A stretch of 64,000 bases of DNA from VXNJ01 sp965249595 (GCA_965249595.1 OZ252242.1:124001-188000); one strand, 5' to 3'; counted from the first letter of the stretch, positions 17,121 through 26,866 are shown. Notes: generated from the letters alone by a model not told the origin. Translations and numbers: made by a program.

Positions 17121-18065
17121 ATGGCAACCACCACCACGCCCGTCCAGGCCACTGCGGCCACCACCGCCACGATTCGGACCAACCGCGTTGGCCGAATCCT
17201 GCGCAGGGTCTTCGTCTACGGTGTGCTCATCGTCGCCGCTGTATACATTTTTCTTCCTTCCTGGGTGGTGATCGTAAACGCCCTAAAGCCCTTCTCTGAA
17301 GTTCATCCGTCCGGCATGTGGTCACCGCCGACTACCGGTATCTCCATAGAGTCCGTGCAGCGCGCCTGGCTGGCTGTCAACACCAACATGATCGCCAGTG
17401 CCAAAGTCACCGTTCCGGCCGCCATCATATCGTCGCTTATTGGATCGATAAATGGCTATGTCTTTGCCAAATGGCGCTTCCGCTATTCGAACATCATCTT
17501 CCTACTCGTCCTCTTCGGGCTCTTCCTGCCCTATCAAGGAATCCTGATTCCGCTGATCATTACCCTCATTCAGCTCAAGGCTCCCTGCATCCTCCTAACC
17601 GCTGATTTCTCCGATCCGTTTGCTGCATGCACGTTCTACGGGACCATCCCGGGGTTAATCCTCACGCACACGGTATTCGGCATTCCGATCACCGCTTTGA
17701 TCTTCCGTGCATACTTCGTGTCCGTACCAAACGATTTGGTCGAGGCCGCGCGAGTCGATGGCGCCGGATTCTTCGGCATTTACCGTCATGTCATGTTTCC
17801 GATCGCGGCGCCGGCATTTGCGGTGGTGCTGATCTGGCAGTTCACGAATATCTGGAACGACTACCTACTCTCACTCAGCATCCTCAACAATCCCAAGGAT
17901 GCTCCGGTAATGGTCGGTGTGGCCAACACCTCCAATTCATATTTCGTCGAATACAACGTGCAGTTTGCCGCCGCCCTCATCGTCAGCATCCCGACCCTGA
18001 TCTTCTATTTCCTATTGGGTCGGCTATTCATGCGCGGCCTGCTGGCCGGAGCGGTCAAGGGTTAG
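17121..18065 (+). CDS. Sugar ABC transporter permease (MalG/UgpE type)
   Basis: 314-aa second permease. A Thr/Ala-rich N-terminal tail precedes the first helix (VFVYGVLIVAAVYIFLPSWV). The EAA loop is LVEAARVDGAGFFGIYRHVM, and the C-terminus ends FMRGLLAGAVKG, typical of the MalG group. A Cys-containing extracytoplasmic loop (KAPCILL...FAACTF) is a small oddity. It should pair with the preceding permease. Confidence 0.92.
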   Translation: MATTTTPVQATAATTATIRTNRVGRILRRVFVYGVLIVAAVYIFLPSWVVIVNALKPFSEVHPSGMWSPPTTGISIESVQRAWLAVNTNMIASAKVTVPAAIISSLIGSINGYVFAKWRFRYSNIIFLLVLFGLFLPYQGILIPLIITLIQLKAPCILLTADFSDPFAACTFYGTIPGLILTHTVFGIPITALIFRAYFVSVPNDLVEAARVDGAGFFGIYRHVMFPIAAPAFAVVLIWQFTNIWNDYLLSLSILNNPKDAPVMVGVANTSNSYFVEYNVQFAAALIVSIPTLIFYFLLGRLFMRGLLAGAVKG

Positions 18066-18081
18066 ACAAAGCTCTCGCCAA

Positions 18082-18101
18082 CCGTCCGCTTCGGGCGGCG
18101 G
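18082..18101 (+). terminator. Stem-loop after the permease genes (weak terminator candidate)
   Basis: CCG-T-CCGC (18082-18089) pairs with GCGG-CGG (18095-18101) around a TTCGG loop, 17 bases after the permease stop. There is no T-run, so it may be an RNA-stabilising or processing hairpin instead. Confidence 0.25.
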
Positions 18102-18202
18102 CGGGTTGCCGTTCGCGGGAATGCCCAGCTTTGGTCCGATAATTTAGGACCCGACAAAAACTACGCCACTGATTGATGGTTGGACCATTTGAGGATCTCC
18201 AG

Positions 18203-18886
18203 ATGCGATTAAACAGACGCAGATTTCTAACGCTAACCGGTTCGGCACTCACCGCCGTCGCCGCCAGCACGGCATTGGCAGCTTGCGGGGAAGTCGAAGC
18301 CGTCGACCCTGAGGAAGCTGGTCTACAGGGTTGGACTGAAGGTCAAAACATCGCTGGTGGAACAGAGGTAAGCACCGGCCAACCGGGCGGCTTTCCGGAC
18401 GAACGCGCAGTATTGGGCCTCCAGGCCGGCCGCTTGGTAATCGCCTCGATTGAATTCGCCGGTGAAGATTCCAAAGTTGTCATCGAGAATCGCAATACCG
18501 CCCAGGACACGATGTTCTACTGGACCGTGGCTGCCAACGGCGACCAATGGGAAATCCCAGGCAACTTCAAGCTCCAGCCCGGTGAAACTCTCACCATTGG
18601 ATACGGCGCCGGAACCGATTCGGAAACCGCAGTATTCATGAATGGAGCGCTGGGCACGCCAGACCCGGCGGCCGGTGAATTTGCGCTATATAACGAAGCG
18701 CCGGACTTGACCGACTGGACCGACATGCATCACTACGTCCAATGGGGCGAAACCGGCCAATCAATAGAACCGGTAGCAATCGAGGGCACGATTTGGGAAG
18801 AAGACGTGGCGGTGGACGTCGGCGCCAGCAACCTGATCACCTTCGAGGGAACGCAACCCGGCCAGGGCCAATTCGTCAGCAGCTGA
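18203..18886 (+). CDS. Tat-type lipoprotein with lamin-tail-like domain, unknown function
   Basis: 227-aa lipoprotein. The N-terminus MRLNRRRFLTLTG is a twin-arginine signal ending in the lipobox LAAC. ATG 18203 follows GAGGA by 7 bases; an earlier ATG at 18173 would bury the signal. The mature part resembles a lamin-tail/LTD-like beta-sandwich: FKLQPGETLTIGYG, GEFALYNEA, HHYVQWGETGQS, GTIWEEDV. Such modules bind surfaces, DNA or sugars in secreted proteins, but the function here is unknown. Its place directly after the permease genes suggests a cell-surface accessory role in carbohydrate capture. Confidence 0.65.
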   Translation: MRLNRRRFLTLTGSALTAVAASTALAACGEVEAVDPEEAGLQGWTEGQNIAGGTEVSTGQPGGFPDERAVLGLQAGRLVIASIEFAGEDSKVVIENRNTAQDTMFYWTVAANGDQWEIPGNFKLQPGETLTIGYGAGTDSETAVFMNGALGTPDPAAGEFALYNEAPDLTDWTDMHHYVQWGETGQSIEPVAIEGTIWEEDVAVDVGASNLITFEGTQPGQGQFVSS

Positions 18887-18977
18887 TAAGCCTGGTGGCG
18901 CGACTAGTTCAATTGGCGCGTTGACCGCGTTTCGCGCGCGTATCAAATCCCTCCAATAAACCCGCTAAAGGTTTGCA

Positions 18978-20249
18978 TTGGCCGTTAGCAAGACGTTCTC
19001 GTTGGCACTAGTGGGATGCGGCGGAATGGGCCGTCGTCATCTTCACGGCTTAGCGGTGCTCGAACAAGCGGGTATGAATCCGTTTGCCCTGGCGGCAGTG
19101 TGCGACCCGTTTGTCGAAGCCGGGCAGGCGGCGGCCGACCTAGCGGAGGAGGTGCTGGGCAATCAGCCCGCCGTCTACGCCAACCTGGCCGAAATGTCTG
19201 CCGAAATCCAACTGGATGCGGCCGACATCGTCACCATGCCATCGACCCACCACACGGTCGCTGCCGAGGCGCTGCAGCTTGGAATCAACGTTCAGGTTGA
19301 AAAACCGGTTGCCTTGACCATCCGCGCCGCCGATCTGTTGGAGCGGGTTGCCGATGCCACCGGGCTAGTTTGCTCGGTCGCTGAAAACTTTCGCCGCGAC
19401 CCCTTGAATCGACTGGTCCGGTCGGTGGTCGATTCAGGTGTTCTGGGAAGACCACTGATGATGGTAGATACCACGCTTTCCGGCGGCGGTACGGTACTGA
19501 TAACGCCATGGCGATCCACCCAGGCGGAAGGCGGCCTTTTGATGGATGTCGGCGTTCACAATGCCGACATGTTCGGCTACTTTATGGGCCCGCTCGATTC
19601 GGTCACCGGATGGGCCGGCGTGCTGGAACCGCAACGCCACTGGGGTGGGCAGGTGGGCAATTTGGCGCGTTATTACCAGCTATCCAATCGCGGTGTTGCC
19701 GGCACCTACGATGCCGATGGCGTCGACTCCGGATTCGCTTTGCTCAGATTTAACTCGGGCGCTGGCGGCCACTGGAGTCAGGCTCTGGGAGTCGGGGGCG
19801 GTGACCATTTTCGCTACCGCCGCATCTATCTGGAGGGCGGGATGATTGAATGCCCCGACGATCGGTCCGGGCAACCGGCTAACGTCACGGTTCGGGATGG
19901 GCGGTCTCAATTGACGGGCGACGAAGTGCTCGATCTGGTCCCCAACTTTCGACTTGACGTACCAACGGCGGCGTTGTTCGGCGGCGATCGGTTAGGCCAC
20001 GTAGATTTGGGCTTTGACGCGATCGACCGCCGAATCATGGCGAGCGAGTACTGGGAACTGGGCAACTGCATCGAAAACGACCTCCTTCCCGAGGTGACCG
20101 TTGCCGAGGGTCGAGGGGCGCTGGCAACCGTACTTGGCGTCATTGAATCGAGCCTGGCCGGTCGAACAGTTACCATGGCCGAGATTCTCGCCGGCGGCCC
20201 GTCAATTTACCAGGACGGCATCGATGCCCAACTTGCAAACACCATCTAA
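18978..20249 (+). CDS. Gfo/Idh/MocA family oxidoreductase
   Basis: 423-aa dehydrogenase-like protein. The start is TTG at 18978 with AAAGG 6 bases upstream. The Rossmann motif is GCGGMGRRH and the family motif is VEKPVAL. The C-terminal domain contains GGLLMDVGVHNADMFGY, with the His expected in the active site. It probably oxidises or epimerises the sugar imported by the preceding transporter. The end overlaps the start of the guanylyltransferase gene by 26 bases. Confidence 0.85.
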   Translation: MAVSKTFSLALVGCGGMGRRHLHGLAVLEQAGMNPFALAAVCDPFVEAGQAAADLAEEVLGNQPAVYANLAEMSAEIQLDAADIVTMPSTHHTVAAEALQLGINVQVEKPVALTIRAADLLERVADATGLVCSVAENFRRDPLNRLVRSVVDSGVLGRPLMMVDTTLSGGGTVLITPWRSTQAEGGLLMDVGVHNADMFGYFMGPLDSVTGWAGVLEPQRHWGGQVGNLARYYQLSNRGVAGTYDADGVDSGFALLRFNSGAGGHWSQALGVGGGDHFRYRRIYLEGGMIECPDDRSGQPANVTVRDGRSQLTGDEVLDLVPNFRLDVPTAALFGGDRLGHVDLGFDAIDRRIMASEYWELGNCIENDLLPEVTVAEGRGALATVLGVIESSLAGRTVTMAEILAGGPSIYQDGIDAQLANTI

Positions 20250-21357
20250 GCGGCCGCCGGGCAACCGGCGACCCTACGTCGCGATCATTGCCGGCGGCAG
20301 TGGAACTCGCCTTTGGCCGCGATCTAGGCAGGCCCGCCCCAAGCAATTGCTCTCATTTGGGTCCGAACGCACCCTTCTGCGAACGACCTTTGAGCGGCTT
20401 TTGCCGCTGACTGCCTCAGATCGCATCTTCGTCGTGACCGGTGCCGATTTGGCCAATGAGATCGCCGCCCAATTGCCTGAGTTGGGGCCCGACCAAATAG
20501 TTGCCGAACCGGTTGGGCGCGGAACCGCAATGGCGATTGCAACGGCCGGTTGCTGGGTGGCAGCGCGTGACCGGAATGCAACTTTGGTCACCGTTGGATC
20601 AGATCATCACATCGGCAACGAAGAGGAATTTAGAGCGTGCCTGGACTCTGCTGCTGTTGCTGCCGGCGAAATATCAGGACTGCTAACCGTGGGCGTGGTG
20701 CCCACCCTTCCCGATACCGGCCTTGGTTACATCGCCATGGGGCCGCGGGTCGGGCGGTTTGCGCAATTGCCAGTTCATGCCGTTGAAAAATTCGTTGAAA
20801 AACCGGACCTGCCGACCGCCCAGGCCTATTTGAACGCCGGCGGCCATCTTTGGAATTGCAACTACTTTGCCTTTACCGTACCGGCATTGCTCAGCGCCCT
20901 GGCCCGACATGCGCCTCATCTTCACGTAAGAACCAAAGCGCTGACGGCGGCGTTCGCAAACGGCGATCCTGCCGCCGGACTTGACGTCGCCTACGCTGGC
21001 CTGCGGTCTGAAGCCATAGACACCGCGATAATGGAGAAAGCGGCCAACGTATTTACGGTGCCGGCCGGTTTTGAATGGGCCGACATCGGATCCTGGTCCG
21101 GTGTATACGTTGTCGCCCGGCCGGTGGACTCAGACGGCAATATGACCAGCGGCCACGGTTCCAACGAGCCCATATTTGTTGACAGTCGCGATTGCCTAGT
21201 TGATGCCCAGCACTCGTTCGTGGGCTTGGTGGGGTTAGAAAACGTAGTGGTGGTAGAGGCAGGTGACGCCATATTGGTTTGCAACCGTGATCATTCGCAG
21301 CAAGTGAGCCAATTGCTCGCCGCTTTGCGGGCCTCCGGTCAGTCCGACAAGCTCTAG
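20224..21357 (+). CDS. manC: Mannose-1-phosphate guanylyltransferase
   Basis: 377-aa nucleotidyltransferase that makes GDP-mannose from mannose-1-phosphate and GTP. The start ATG 20224 fits just before IIAGGSGTRLWPRSR, the nucleotide-binding loop, which is followed by RPKQLL. Later family elements are VGSDHHI, the FVEKPD loop and NCNYFAF. It is a single-domain enzyme without the C-terminal isomerase (cupin) domain of bifunctional ManC/AlgA. An in-frame extension to 20101 lies within the preceding gene. It links the locus to surface glycan or mannose metabolism. Confidence 0.88.
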   Translation: MPNLQTPSKRPPGNRRPYVAIIAGGSGTRLWPRSRQARPKQLLSFGSERTLLRTTFERLLPLTASDRIFVVTGADLANEIAAQLPELGPDQIVAEPVGRGTAMAIATAGCWVAARDRNATLVTVGSDHHIGNEEEFRACLDSAAVAAGEISGLLTVGVVPTLPDTGLGYIAMGPRVGRFAQLPVHAVEKFVEKPDLPTAQAYLNAGGHLWNCNYFAFTVPALLSALARHAPHLHVRTKALTAAFANGDPAAGLDVAYAGLRSEAIDTAIMEKAANVFTVPAGFEWADIGSWSGVYVVARPVDSDGNMTSGHGSNEPIFVDSRDCLVDAQHSFVGLVGLENVVVVEAGDAILVCNRDHSQQVSQLLAALRASGQSDKL

Positions 21358-21370
21358 CCCACTTGAGCCG

Positions 21371-22126
21371 TTGAAATCTCAGGAAACCGTTATCACTAAC
21401 GCGCCGTCGCCCGCGGCCGCGCCGTTCGAAATTGGGCGGGGAACGGCCATCGCCTTTTTCGCCGCAATCGGCGCACTCATGGCGTTGGCATTCTGGCTGC
21501 GCGACGATTTGCGCGAGGCCGATCCGGCATTCCTCATGGCCGGTTGCCTAGTCTTGCTTGGCGCGACAGCGGCATTCTCGCGTTGGCATTTGCGTTTTCC
21601 GTGGGTGCAAACCGCCCAGTTGACCACGATCGTACTGATCGTCGAATTGGCAATCTTGTCGTGGTTGTTCGCCGGCGTCGTGGAACGATTTGAAGGCCCG
21701 GCGGTCCTGGCCGCCTTCTTCGTCGCCATGCTCGGGGCGGCCACGGTTATCCTGCCCGCGCCGACCGCGTTGACCGTGGTGGCCTTGGGGACGTCGGTCG
21801 GCGATCCGATCGGAGTCGGGCTAGCGGCAGCGGCTGGGCAGACGGTGGGCGAAGGCGTGGGTTATTTCTTGGGCCGCTCCAGCGCCAGCTTGCTTGAAAA
21901 CACCAGATGGGTTATCAAATTGTCAGCGTTCATGCGCCGCTCAAAATACTTGGCCGATGCTGTCGTATTGATATTTGCCGCGTTTCCCAATCCGTTTTTC
22001 GACTTTATTGGTATCGTGGCCGGCACTCTGCGCTACCCGGTCTGGCGCTATGCCGTCGCCGCCTACCTGGGCAATGCATTCAAATACGTGGTTATCTGGG
22101 GAGGCCTGGGGGCGCTGCTGATTTAA
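21371..22126 (+). CDS. VTT/DedA-like membrane protein
   Basis: 251-aa integral membrane protein with about six helices. The C-terminal half carries the VTT (SNARE-associated/DedA) pattern: GDPIGVGLAAAAGQTVGEGVGYFLGR and, later, FPNPFFDFIGIVAG followed by LGNAFKYVV (cited as landmarks). The start is TTG at 21371, 13 bases after the preceding stop. DedA-like proteins act in membrane lipid or ion homeostasis; the exact function is open. Its stop overlaps by 4 bases the end of the HD-domain gene on the other strand. Confidence 0.75.
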   Translation: MKSQETVITNAPSPAAAPFEIGRGTAIAFFAAIGALMALAFWLRDDLREADPAFLMAGCLVLLGATAAFSRWHLRFPWVQTAQLTTIVLIVELAILSWLFAGVVERFEGPAVLAAFFVAMLGAATVILPAPTALTVVALGTSVGDPIGVGLAAAAGQTVGEGVGYFLGRSSASLLENTRWVIKLSAFMRRSKYLADAVVLIFAAFPNPFFDFIGIVAGTLRYPVWRYAVAAYLGNAFKYVVIWGGLGALLI

Positions 22127-23499
22127 CCGGGTGCGGAGACAATCGGCCGATTGGTTTGTCTCCACAATTCCAGCAGCTGACTGCGGTTCTCATCGGTAGG
22201 GACATAAAACCGCATCACCTCCTCCGGCCTGACAGCCGCCAGCAGCATCGAAACTTCGGTTATCGCCAGCGGTGGCGAACCGGGCGATTGCTTTACCAAC
22301 ACCGGACGCTGCGATTGCGGTCCATGTTGGCCGGCACTGGATATGGCATCGATCTGTTGCTCGTCGATTAGCAAGGTGAGGCATTCGACCAATCCCAGGT
22401 GCTGGGCCTTGGCCCTCAACTGCGCGCGGTACTGAACCGCGAACGGTCGCCCTTCGTCAACTATCCGCTCGCCGGCATCGAAGCACTTGTAAATCTTTCG
22501 CCGGCTCAGCCGACCGGCCAGGTCGGCAAGATGATGATCACCGGCGCCGGCGATTTGAATCAAGGCACTGTCCAAAACATCGTCGCTAAGGGATAAGAAC
22601 GTGGAAAGCGTCCCGGAACCGTCAAAATGGGCGATCAGCGGGTGATTGGCCGCCAAATTGGTTCGTTCGGTCGATCCGTCGGCGATGAAATCTCCGATTC
22701 GCGAAACGAGGGCCGCGAGCATCAATTCAGCGCCGCGCGAGGTCTTGTGCAAATAGATCTGCCGGTACAGATTTATGCGCGCCAACAAGTATTCTTCGGC
22801 CGCCCGCAAGCCTTTGCGAGAGAGCACCAATCCGCTCCCGCACCGGTCGCCGACCCATTGCGGCGGCAATTCCTCGACGCGCAAACAATCGAGCAACCAA
22901 GAAAGATCGATTGAGCCCCCTGATACTCCGGTCATGTGTTGGTCGCGCTGGATGTAATCGAGCCGATCGGCGTCAAAATGCGAGGCTACCACCGCCGAAT
23001 AAATGTCGCCCGGCCCCTCACCGCAAATCTCGTCGGCAACCGCTGCCGCCAGGCCCGGCCGGGCGCGTTCCAAGCAAGAATTGATCTCGGTTGCCCCGGA
23101 GACGATTTTTCGCGACCAGTATTCATGGCGCCCCGGCCGCCCGGCAGCCCTTTCGGCCTTTTCAAACACATGCGAGAGCGGCCCATGCCCGACGTCGTGC
23201 AGGAGGGCCGCCAAGGCCACGACACCGGCGCGATCGTCGTCAAACTCGCCCGGCCCGAGCTCGCGCCGGATAACGTCGAGCAGTTGCCTGGCCACCGCGT
23301 ACACACCCACCGAATGGGAAAAACGAGTATGGGTTGCGCCCGGGAATACCAAATGCAGGAAGCCCAGCTGTTTTATCGACCGCAGGCGCTGCATCTCGCG
23401 CGTGTCCAACAGCTCCCAGGCAAGTTGGTCAATTGCAGAATCGGCCTCGAATCTGATCAGGCCGTGGATCGGGTCGCGTATACGTCGAGTAGCTGACAT
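22123..23499 (-). CDS. HD-domain phosphohydrolase (dGTPase-like)
   Basis: 458-aa protein of the COG1078 HD family. After RRIRDPIHGLIRF come R(L)RSIKQLG, HTRFSHSVGVY, the HD motif in LLHDVGHGPLSHVFE and a later conserved His/Asp region (SHFDADRLDYIQRD). Members hydrolyse dNTPs or related nucleotides using a metal at the HD site. Start ATG 23499 is preferred; a further in-frame ATG at 23532 would add 11 residues. It is divergent from prs and convergent with the VTT gene. Confidence 0.87.
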   Translation of the reverse strand: MSATRRIRDPIHGLIRFEADSAIDQLAWELLDTREMQRLRSIKQLGFLHLVFPGATHTRFSHSVGVYAVARQLLDVIRRELGPGEFDDDRAGVVALAALLHDVGHGPLSHVFEKAERAAGRPGRHEYWSRKIVSGATEINSCLERARPGLAAAVADEICGEGPGDIYSAVVASHFDADRLDYIQRDQHMTGVSGGSIDLSWLLDCLRVEELPPQWVGDRCGSGLVLSRKGLRAAEEYLLARINLYRQIYLHKTSRGAELMLAALVSRIGDFIADGSTERTNLAANHPLIAHFDGSGTLSTFLSLSDDVLDSALIQIAGAGDHHLADLAGRLSRRKIYKCFDAGERIVDEGRPFAVQYRAQLRAKAQHLGLVECLTLLIDEQQIDAISSAGQHGPQSQRPVLVKQSPGSPPLAITEVSMLLAAVRPEEVMRFYVPTDENRSQLLELWRQTNRPIVSAPG

Positions 23500-23650
23500 T
23501 GGTAGATTGATTATCCAGTTGCTGGAGGTCAACAGCGGCGGCTAGCGAATAGACTTTTCGCGCGAGACCGGCCAACATTTACCGGCCCGCAACGCTCCTC
23601 TCAAATTGCACTAATAGTTGTGCGGAAACGGCAAAGGCTAGACCACGCCC

Positions 23651-24589
23651 ATGAATGGCAACCTGAAAGTCTTTGCGGGCTCATCCAACCGGAAGCTGGC
23701 CCGTGCAATCTGTAGTATCTTGGAAATCCCGCTCGGCAATGCCGCCGTTAGCTCTTTCCCGAATCGCGAGACGCGCGTCCAAATCGAGGAAAACGTTCGC
23801 GGTTACGACGCCTACGTTGTCCAATCGATGTGCGCACCGGTCAACAATCATCTTGTCGAATTGTTGATCATGGTCGATGCCCTGCGGCGTGCCTCAGCCG
23901 ACCGCATCACCGCCGTTATTCCATACTTTGGCTACGCCCGCCAGGAGAAGAAGACCGCCGGGCGGGAGCCCATTTCGGCCAAGTTGATTGCCAATCTGCT
24001 GCAGGTGTCGGGAATTTCCAGGGTGGTCACGATGGATCTCCATGCAGCCGCGATCGAGGGCTTTTTCGACATTCCGGTCGACCACTTGCGAGCGGCCGGA
24101 CTGCTGGCCCAATCATTGGGTGACCACGGATTCGACAAATCGGTGGCAGTGGGCTCGACCGACGCCGGCGGGGTGGCACGGGCTGAAGATTTCTCGCGAC
24201 GAATGAAAACTCCCGATCTATTTGTAACTTTCAAAAAACGAAACTCCGGCGACAACGTCACGCCAATCTCTCTCGTCGGCGAGGTGGCTGGGCGGACTTG
24301 CATCGTAATTGACGACATTATTTCGACCGGTGGATCGGTGCTGGCGGCCGCTGATCTGCTGCTAGAAAACGGCGCCGCCGATATTCACGCCGCCGCCGTT
24401 CACGCCGACTTTACGTCGCGCGTCGAATCCTTGCTCGAATCTGACAAAATCTCCAGTGTGCTGGTAACGGACACAATCCCTATCCAGTTCGAACATGAGA
24501 AGCTCACCGTCTGTTCGACCTCGCCACTTTTGGCCGAAGCGATCAGGCGCATACACTTACACGAATCAGTCAGCGCTCTGTTCATCTAG
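23651..24589 (+). CDS. prs: Ribose-phosphate pyrophosphokinase
   Basis: 312-aa class I PRPP synthetase, making phosphoribosyl pyrophosphate from ribose-5-phosphate and ATP for nucleotide, His, Trp and NAD synthesis. Visible motifs are the flexible ATP loop YARQEKKTAGREPISAK, the metal-binding DLHAAAIEGFFDIPVD and the PRPP loop VIDDIISTGGSV. Normal length. Transcribed divergently from the HD gene with a 150-base gap. Confidence 0.96.
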   Translation: MNGNLKVFAGSSNRKLARAICSILEIPLGNAAVSSFPNRETRVQIEENVRGYDAYVVQSMCAPVNNHLVELLIMVDALRRASADRITAVIPYFGYARQEKKTAGREPISAKLIANLLQVSGISRVVTMDLHAAAIEGFFDIPVDHLRAAGLLAQSLGDHGFDKSVAVGSTDAGGVARAEDFSRRMKTPDLFVTFKKRNSGDNVTPISLVGEVAGRTCIVIDDIISTGGSVLAAADLLLENGAADIHAAAVHADFTSRVESLLESDKISSVLVTDTIPIQFEHEKLTVCSTSPLLAEAIRRIHLHESVSALFI

Positions 24590-24674
24590 GTGAAATAACC
24601 GGAAGTGAAGCGGAACAGAGTGCTTTGCGCAGTCGCCCGTATGCGATGCGGAAAAAAGGGAGCGGTTCCACTTA

Positions 24675-26000
24675 GTGGAACCTTCTAGTTGGGCCGGCCT
24701 GGCCGGTGTTGTGCTCCTAACTGCGTTGGCAGCTTACGGATCGGCGGTTGACGCCGCCATGCTGTCGATGCGGCCATCGCGGCTGCGACAGCTGGCCGAA
24801 GGCGGTAGCGATGCGGCGGCGGCGATTGCCTCGATGCTTGAGAACGAGCGTCGGCATGCTGCCCAAGTTGTAACCCTGGCGCTTATCGCCGCAACGGCAT
24901 CGACCGCCCTGGCGGCGGCATCACTGGCTGGCGAGTTAAGTCGCACCGGGCTGCCTTCGCCGGTGGCCGTTTTTATTGTTACGGCACTGGTGGCCCTCTC
25001 GCACGTGGCAATCGCCGCCCGCTTAGGTCGTCGTGCCGGTCGCCGGTTGGGTGAAGGCCTGGCCTTGACGCAGGCTCGGCCGCTGCAGATTTTGTTGTCC
25101 AGCTTAAAACCGATGGCGCGATTTGCTGATTGGGTGGCCGATCTGGGGCTGGCCCTGGCCGGACGCCGACCGGAAGCAGAGGAAATTGGCGAATTGGTCG
25201 AATTGCGCGACCTCATCGCCGCCTCGGAACGTGAAGAAGCCATTTCGGAAGAAGACGTCGAGATGATTTCGGGCGTCCTTGACATCTCTCGCGAACAGGT
25301 GCGTCACATCATGACGCCACGCCCCGATATGGTGATGGTGGCAGCGACCGATAGCGCCGAGGCCGCGCTGACGGTGGCCCTAAATAACGGCTATTCGCGA
25401 TTACCTGTCTATACCGGTGACCATGATCAGATCACCGGCATGGTGTCGGTCCGCCAGATCGCCGCCGCACTGATCGAGGAGGGCAATGGCCGAACGCCAG
25501 TTGGCAAATTGGCCCAAAGCGCATTCTTCGTGCCGGAAACCAAGATGGTGGACGACCTGCTCAGCGAGTTGCAGGCCGGGCGCACGCACATGGCGATTGC
25601 AATCGATGAGTACGGCGACACTGCCGGATTGGTAACCCTGGAGGACATCATCGAGCGAATCGTCGGTGACATTCGCGATGAAACTGACCGGGAGACGATC
25701 GAGATCAGCCGCGATGACGAAGGTCGGTATTTGGTCGACGGACGCGTGCGCTTGAGTCAGCTCGCCGAGGCCACCGGCATTGAATTGAAGTCGTCCGATG
25801 CCGACACCATTTCGGGGCTCGTATTCCTAGATCTGGGCCACGTGCCCGACAACGGCGAAAAACTGGTGATCGACGGATTCGGCATCGAAGTTGCCCTGGT
25901 GGAAAACAATCGTATCCGGCAACTGCGAATCACGCCGGCCGGGGGTCGCCAATTTGGCCTCCGCGAACGGGACAACGGTTCCCTGTCGTCAACCGATTGA
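24675..26000 (+). CDS. CNNM/HlyC-CorC family transporter-associated protein
   Basis: 441-aa membrane protein. A DUF21/CNNM domain (about 1-170) with four helices is followed by an acidic linker, a pair of CBS domains (about 210-330; IMTPRPDMVMV, YSRLPVYTGDHDQITG, DEYGDTAGLVTLEDIIERIVGD) and a C-terminal CorC_HlyC domain (about 345-425). Relatives take part in Mg/Co efflux or resistance. The start is GTG at 24675. The final two domains are full length. Confidence 0.9.
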   Translation: MEPSSWAGLAGVVLLTALAAYGSAVDAAMLSMRPSRLRQLAEGGSDAAAAIASMLENERRHAAQVVTLALIAATASTALAAASLAGELSRTGLPSPVAVFIVTALVALSHVAIAARLGRRAGRRLGEGLALTQARPLQILLSSLKPMARFADWVADLGLALAGRRPEAEEIGELVELRDLIAASEREEAISEEDVEMISGVLDISREQVRHIMTPRPDMVMVAATDSAEAALTVALNNGYSRLPVYTGDHDQITGMVSVRQIAAALIEEGNGRTPVGKLAQSAFFVPETKMVDDLLSELQAGRTHMAIAIDEYGDTAGLVTLEDIIERIVGDIRDETDRETIEISRDDEGRYLVDGRVRLSQLAEATGIELKSSDADTISGLVFLDLGHVPDNGEKLVIDGFGIEVALVENNRIRQLRITPAGGRQFGLRERDNGSLSSTD

Positions 26001-26107
26001 ACAAGCATCGGCGACCGGCCCATACGAGCTGACATATTGGCCCGATCAGTTGCTCCAATCAGGAGTTGGCTGATCCAATCGACTTACACCGAACCGAGGG
26101 AGGCCAG

Positions 26108-26866
26108 GTGGCGGGAAGGCCGCTGAGTTATTCCGACACCGCCCTGGTGCTCGGCCTGCGCGATTTGGGTGAGGCCGACCGGTTGGTGTTTCTGTTTTCC
26201 GGCCAGCGTGGGCGCTATAACGCCGTGGCCCGGTCAGCCCGACGCCCGGCTTCCCGTCTCGGCGGGCAATTGCAATTGTTCGCGCTGGTCGACTTGCACG
26301 TTGTGCCCCGCCAATCGTTAGACATCATCACCGCCGCCCGGGCCCGGACAAGCGAACCAGCATTGGCCGACAACCGGGAGAAATTCTCCGCCGCCTCAAG
26401 GGTCGTTGAGTTTCTGCGCCGGGCCACCGGCGAAGGCGACCCCAATCCGGGCTTATTCAGATTGGCTACCCAGACGATTGGCCTGATCAGTGAGCGCGAG
26501 CGGGTTGGTCCCCAGCTGTGGCAGTTCGAATTGTCGGCACTCGACCAGCTCGGTGTGGCACCCGCCCTGGATGTCTGCGTCCACTGCAACCTCCAACCCA
26601 GCGCCGATAACCTGTGGTTCGACCCTGATTCGGGAGGCGTGCTATGCCCCAATTGCGCCGCCCGCACCGCGCCGATGGCCATGAGTGGGAGGGCCCTGCG
26701 GGCGCTGCGATTCCTGCAGGCGCAACCTCTTGGCGAGGGTGACCGGCTGCGGATTGACCCCGCTCTGGGCCGGGAAATTGGAGCATTGCTGGACCTGGCC
26801 ATGACTGCGGCTATCGGTCGCAGCCTGCGCTCGCCGGACGGTGGCGGCACGGCCACCTTCGCCTAG
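26108..26866 (+). CDS. recO: DNA repair protein RecO
   Basis: 252-aa RecF-pathway mediator that helps load RecA. The N-terminal OB fold reads YSDTALVLGLRDLGEADRL and ARSARRPASRLGGQL, followed by a helical domain and a four-Cys zinc site (CVHCN and CPNC, about residues 170-200). GTG 26108 is chosen because GAGGGAGG lies 4 bases upstream and the length then matches the family. A TTG at 26066 would add 14 residues but has the SD directly abutting it. It follows the CNNM gene and precedes glyQS, a common neighbour arrangement. Confidence 0.9.
   Translation: MAGRPLSYSDTALVLGLRDLGEADRLVFLFSGQRGRYNAVARSARRPASRLGGQLQLFALVDLHVVPRQSLDIITAARARTSEPALADNREKFSAASRVVEFLRRATGEGDPNPGLFRLATQTIGLISERERVGPQLWQFELSALDQLGVAPALDVCVHCNLQPSADNLWFDPDSGGVLCPNCAARTAPMAMSGRALRALRFLQAQPLGEGDRLRIDPALGREIGALLDLAMTAAIGRSLRSPDGGGTATFA

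Noticed and set aside
26066..26107. RecO starting at TTG 26066
   Set aside because: The ribosome binding site abuts this codon; GTG 26108 has better spacing and fits family length.
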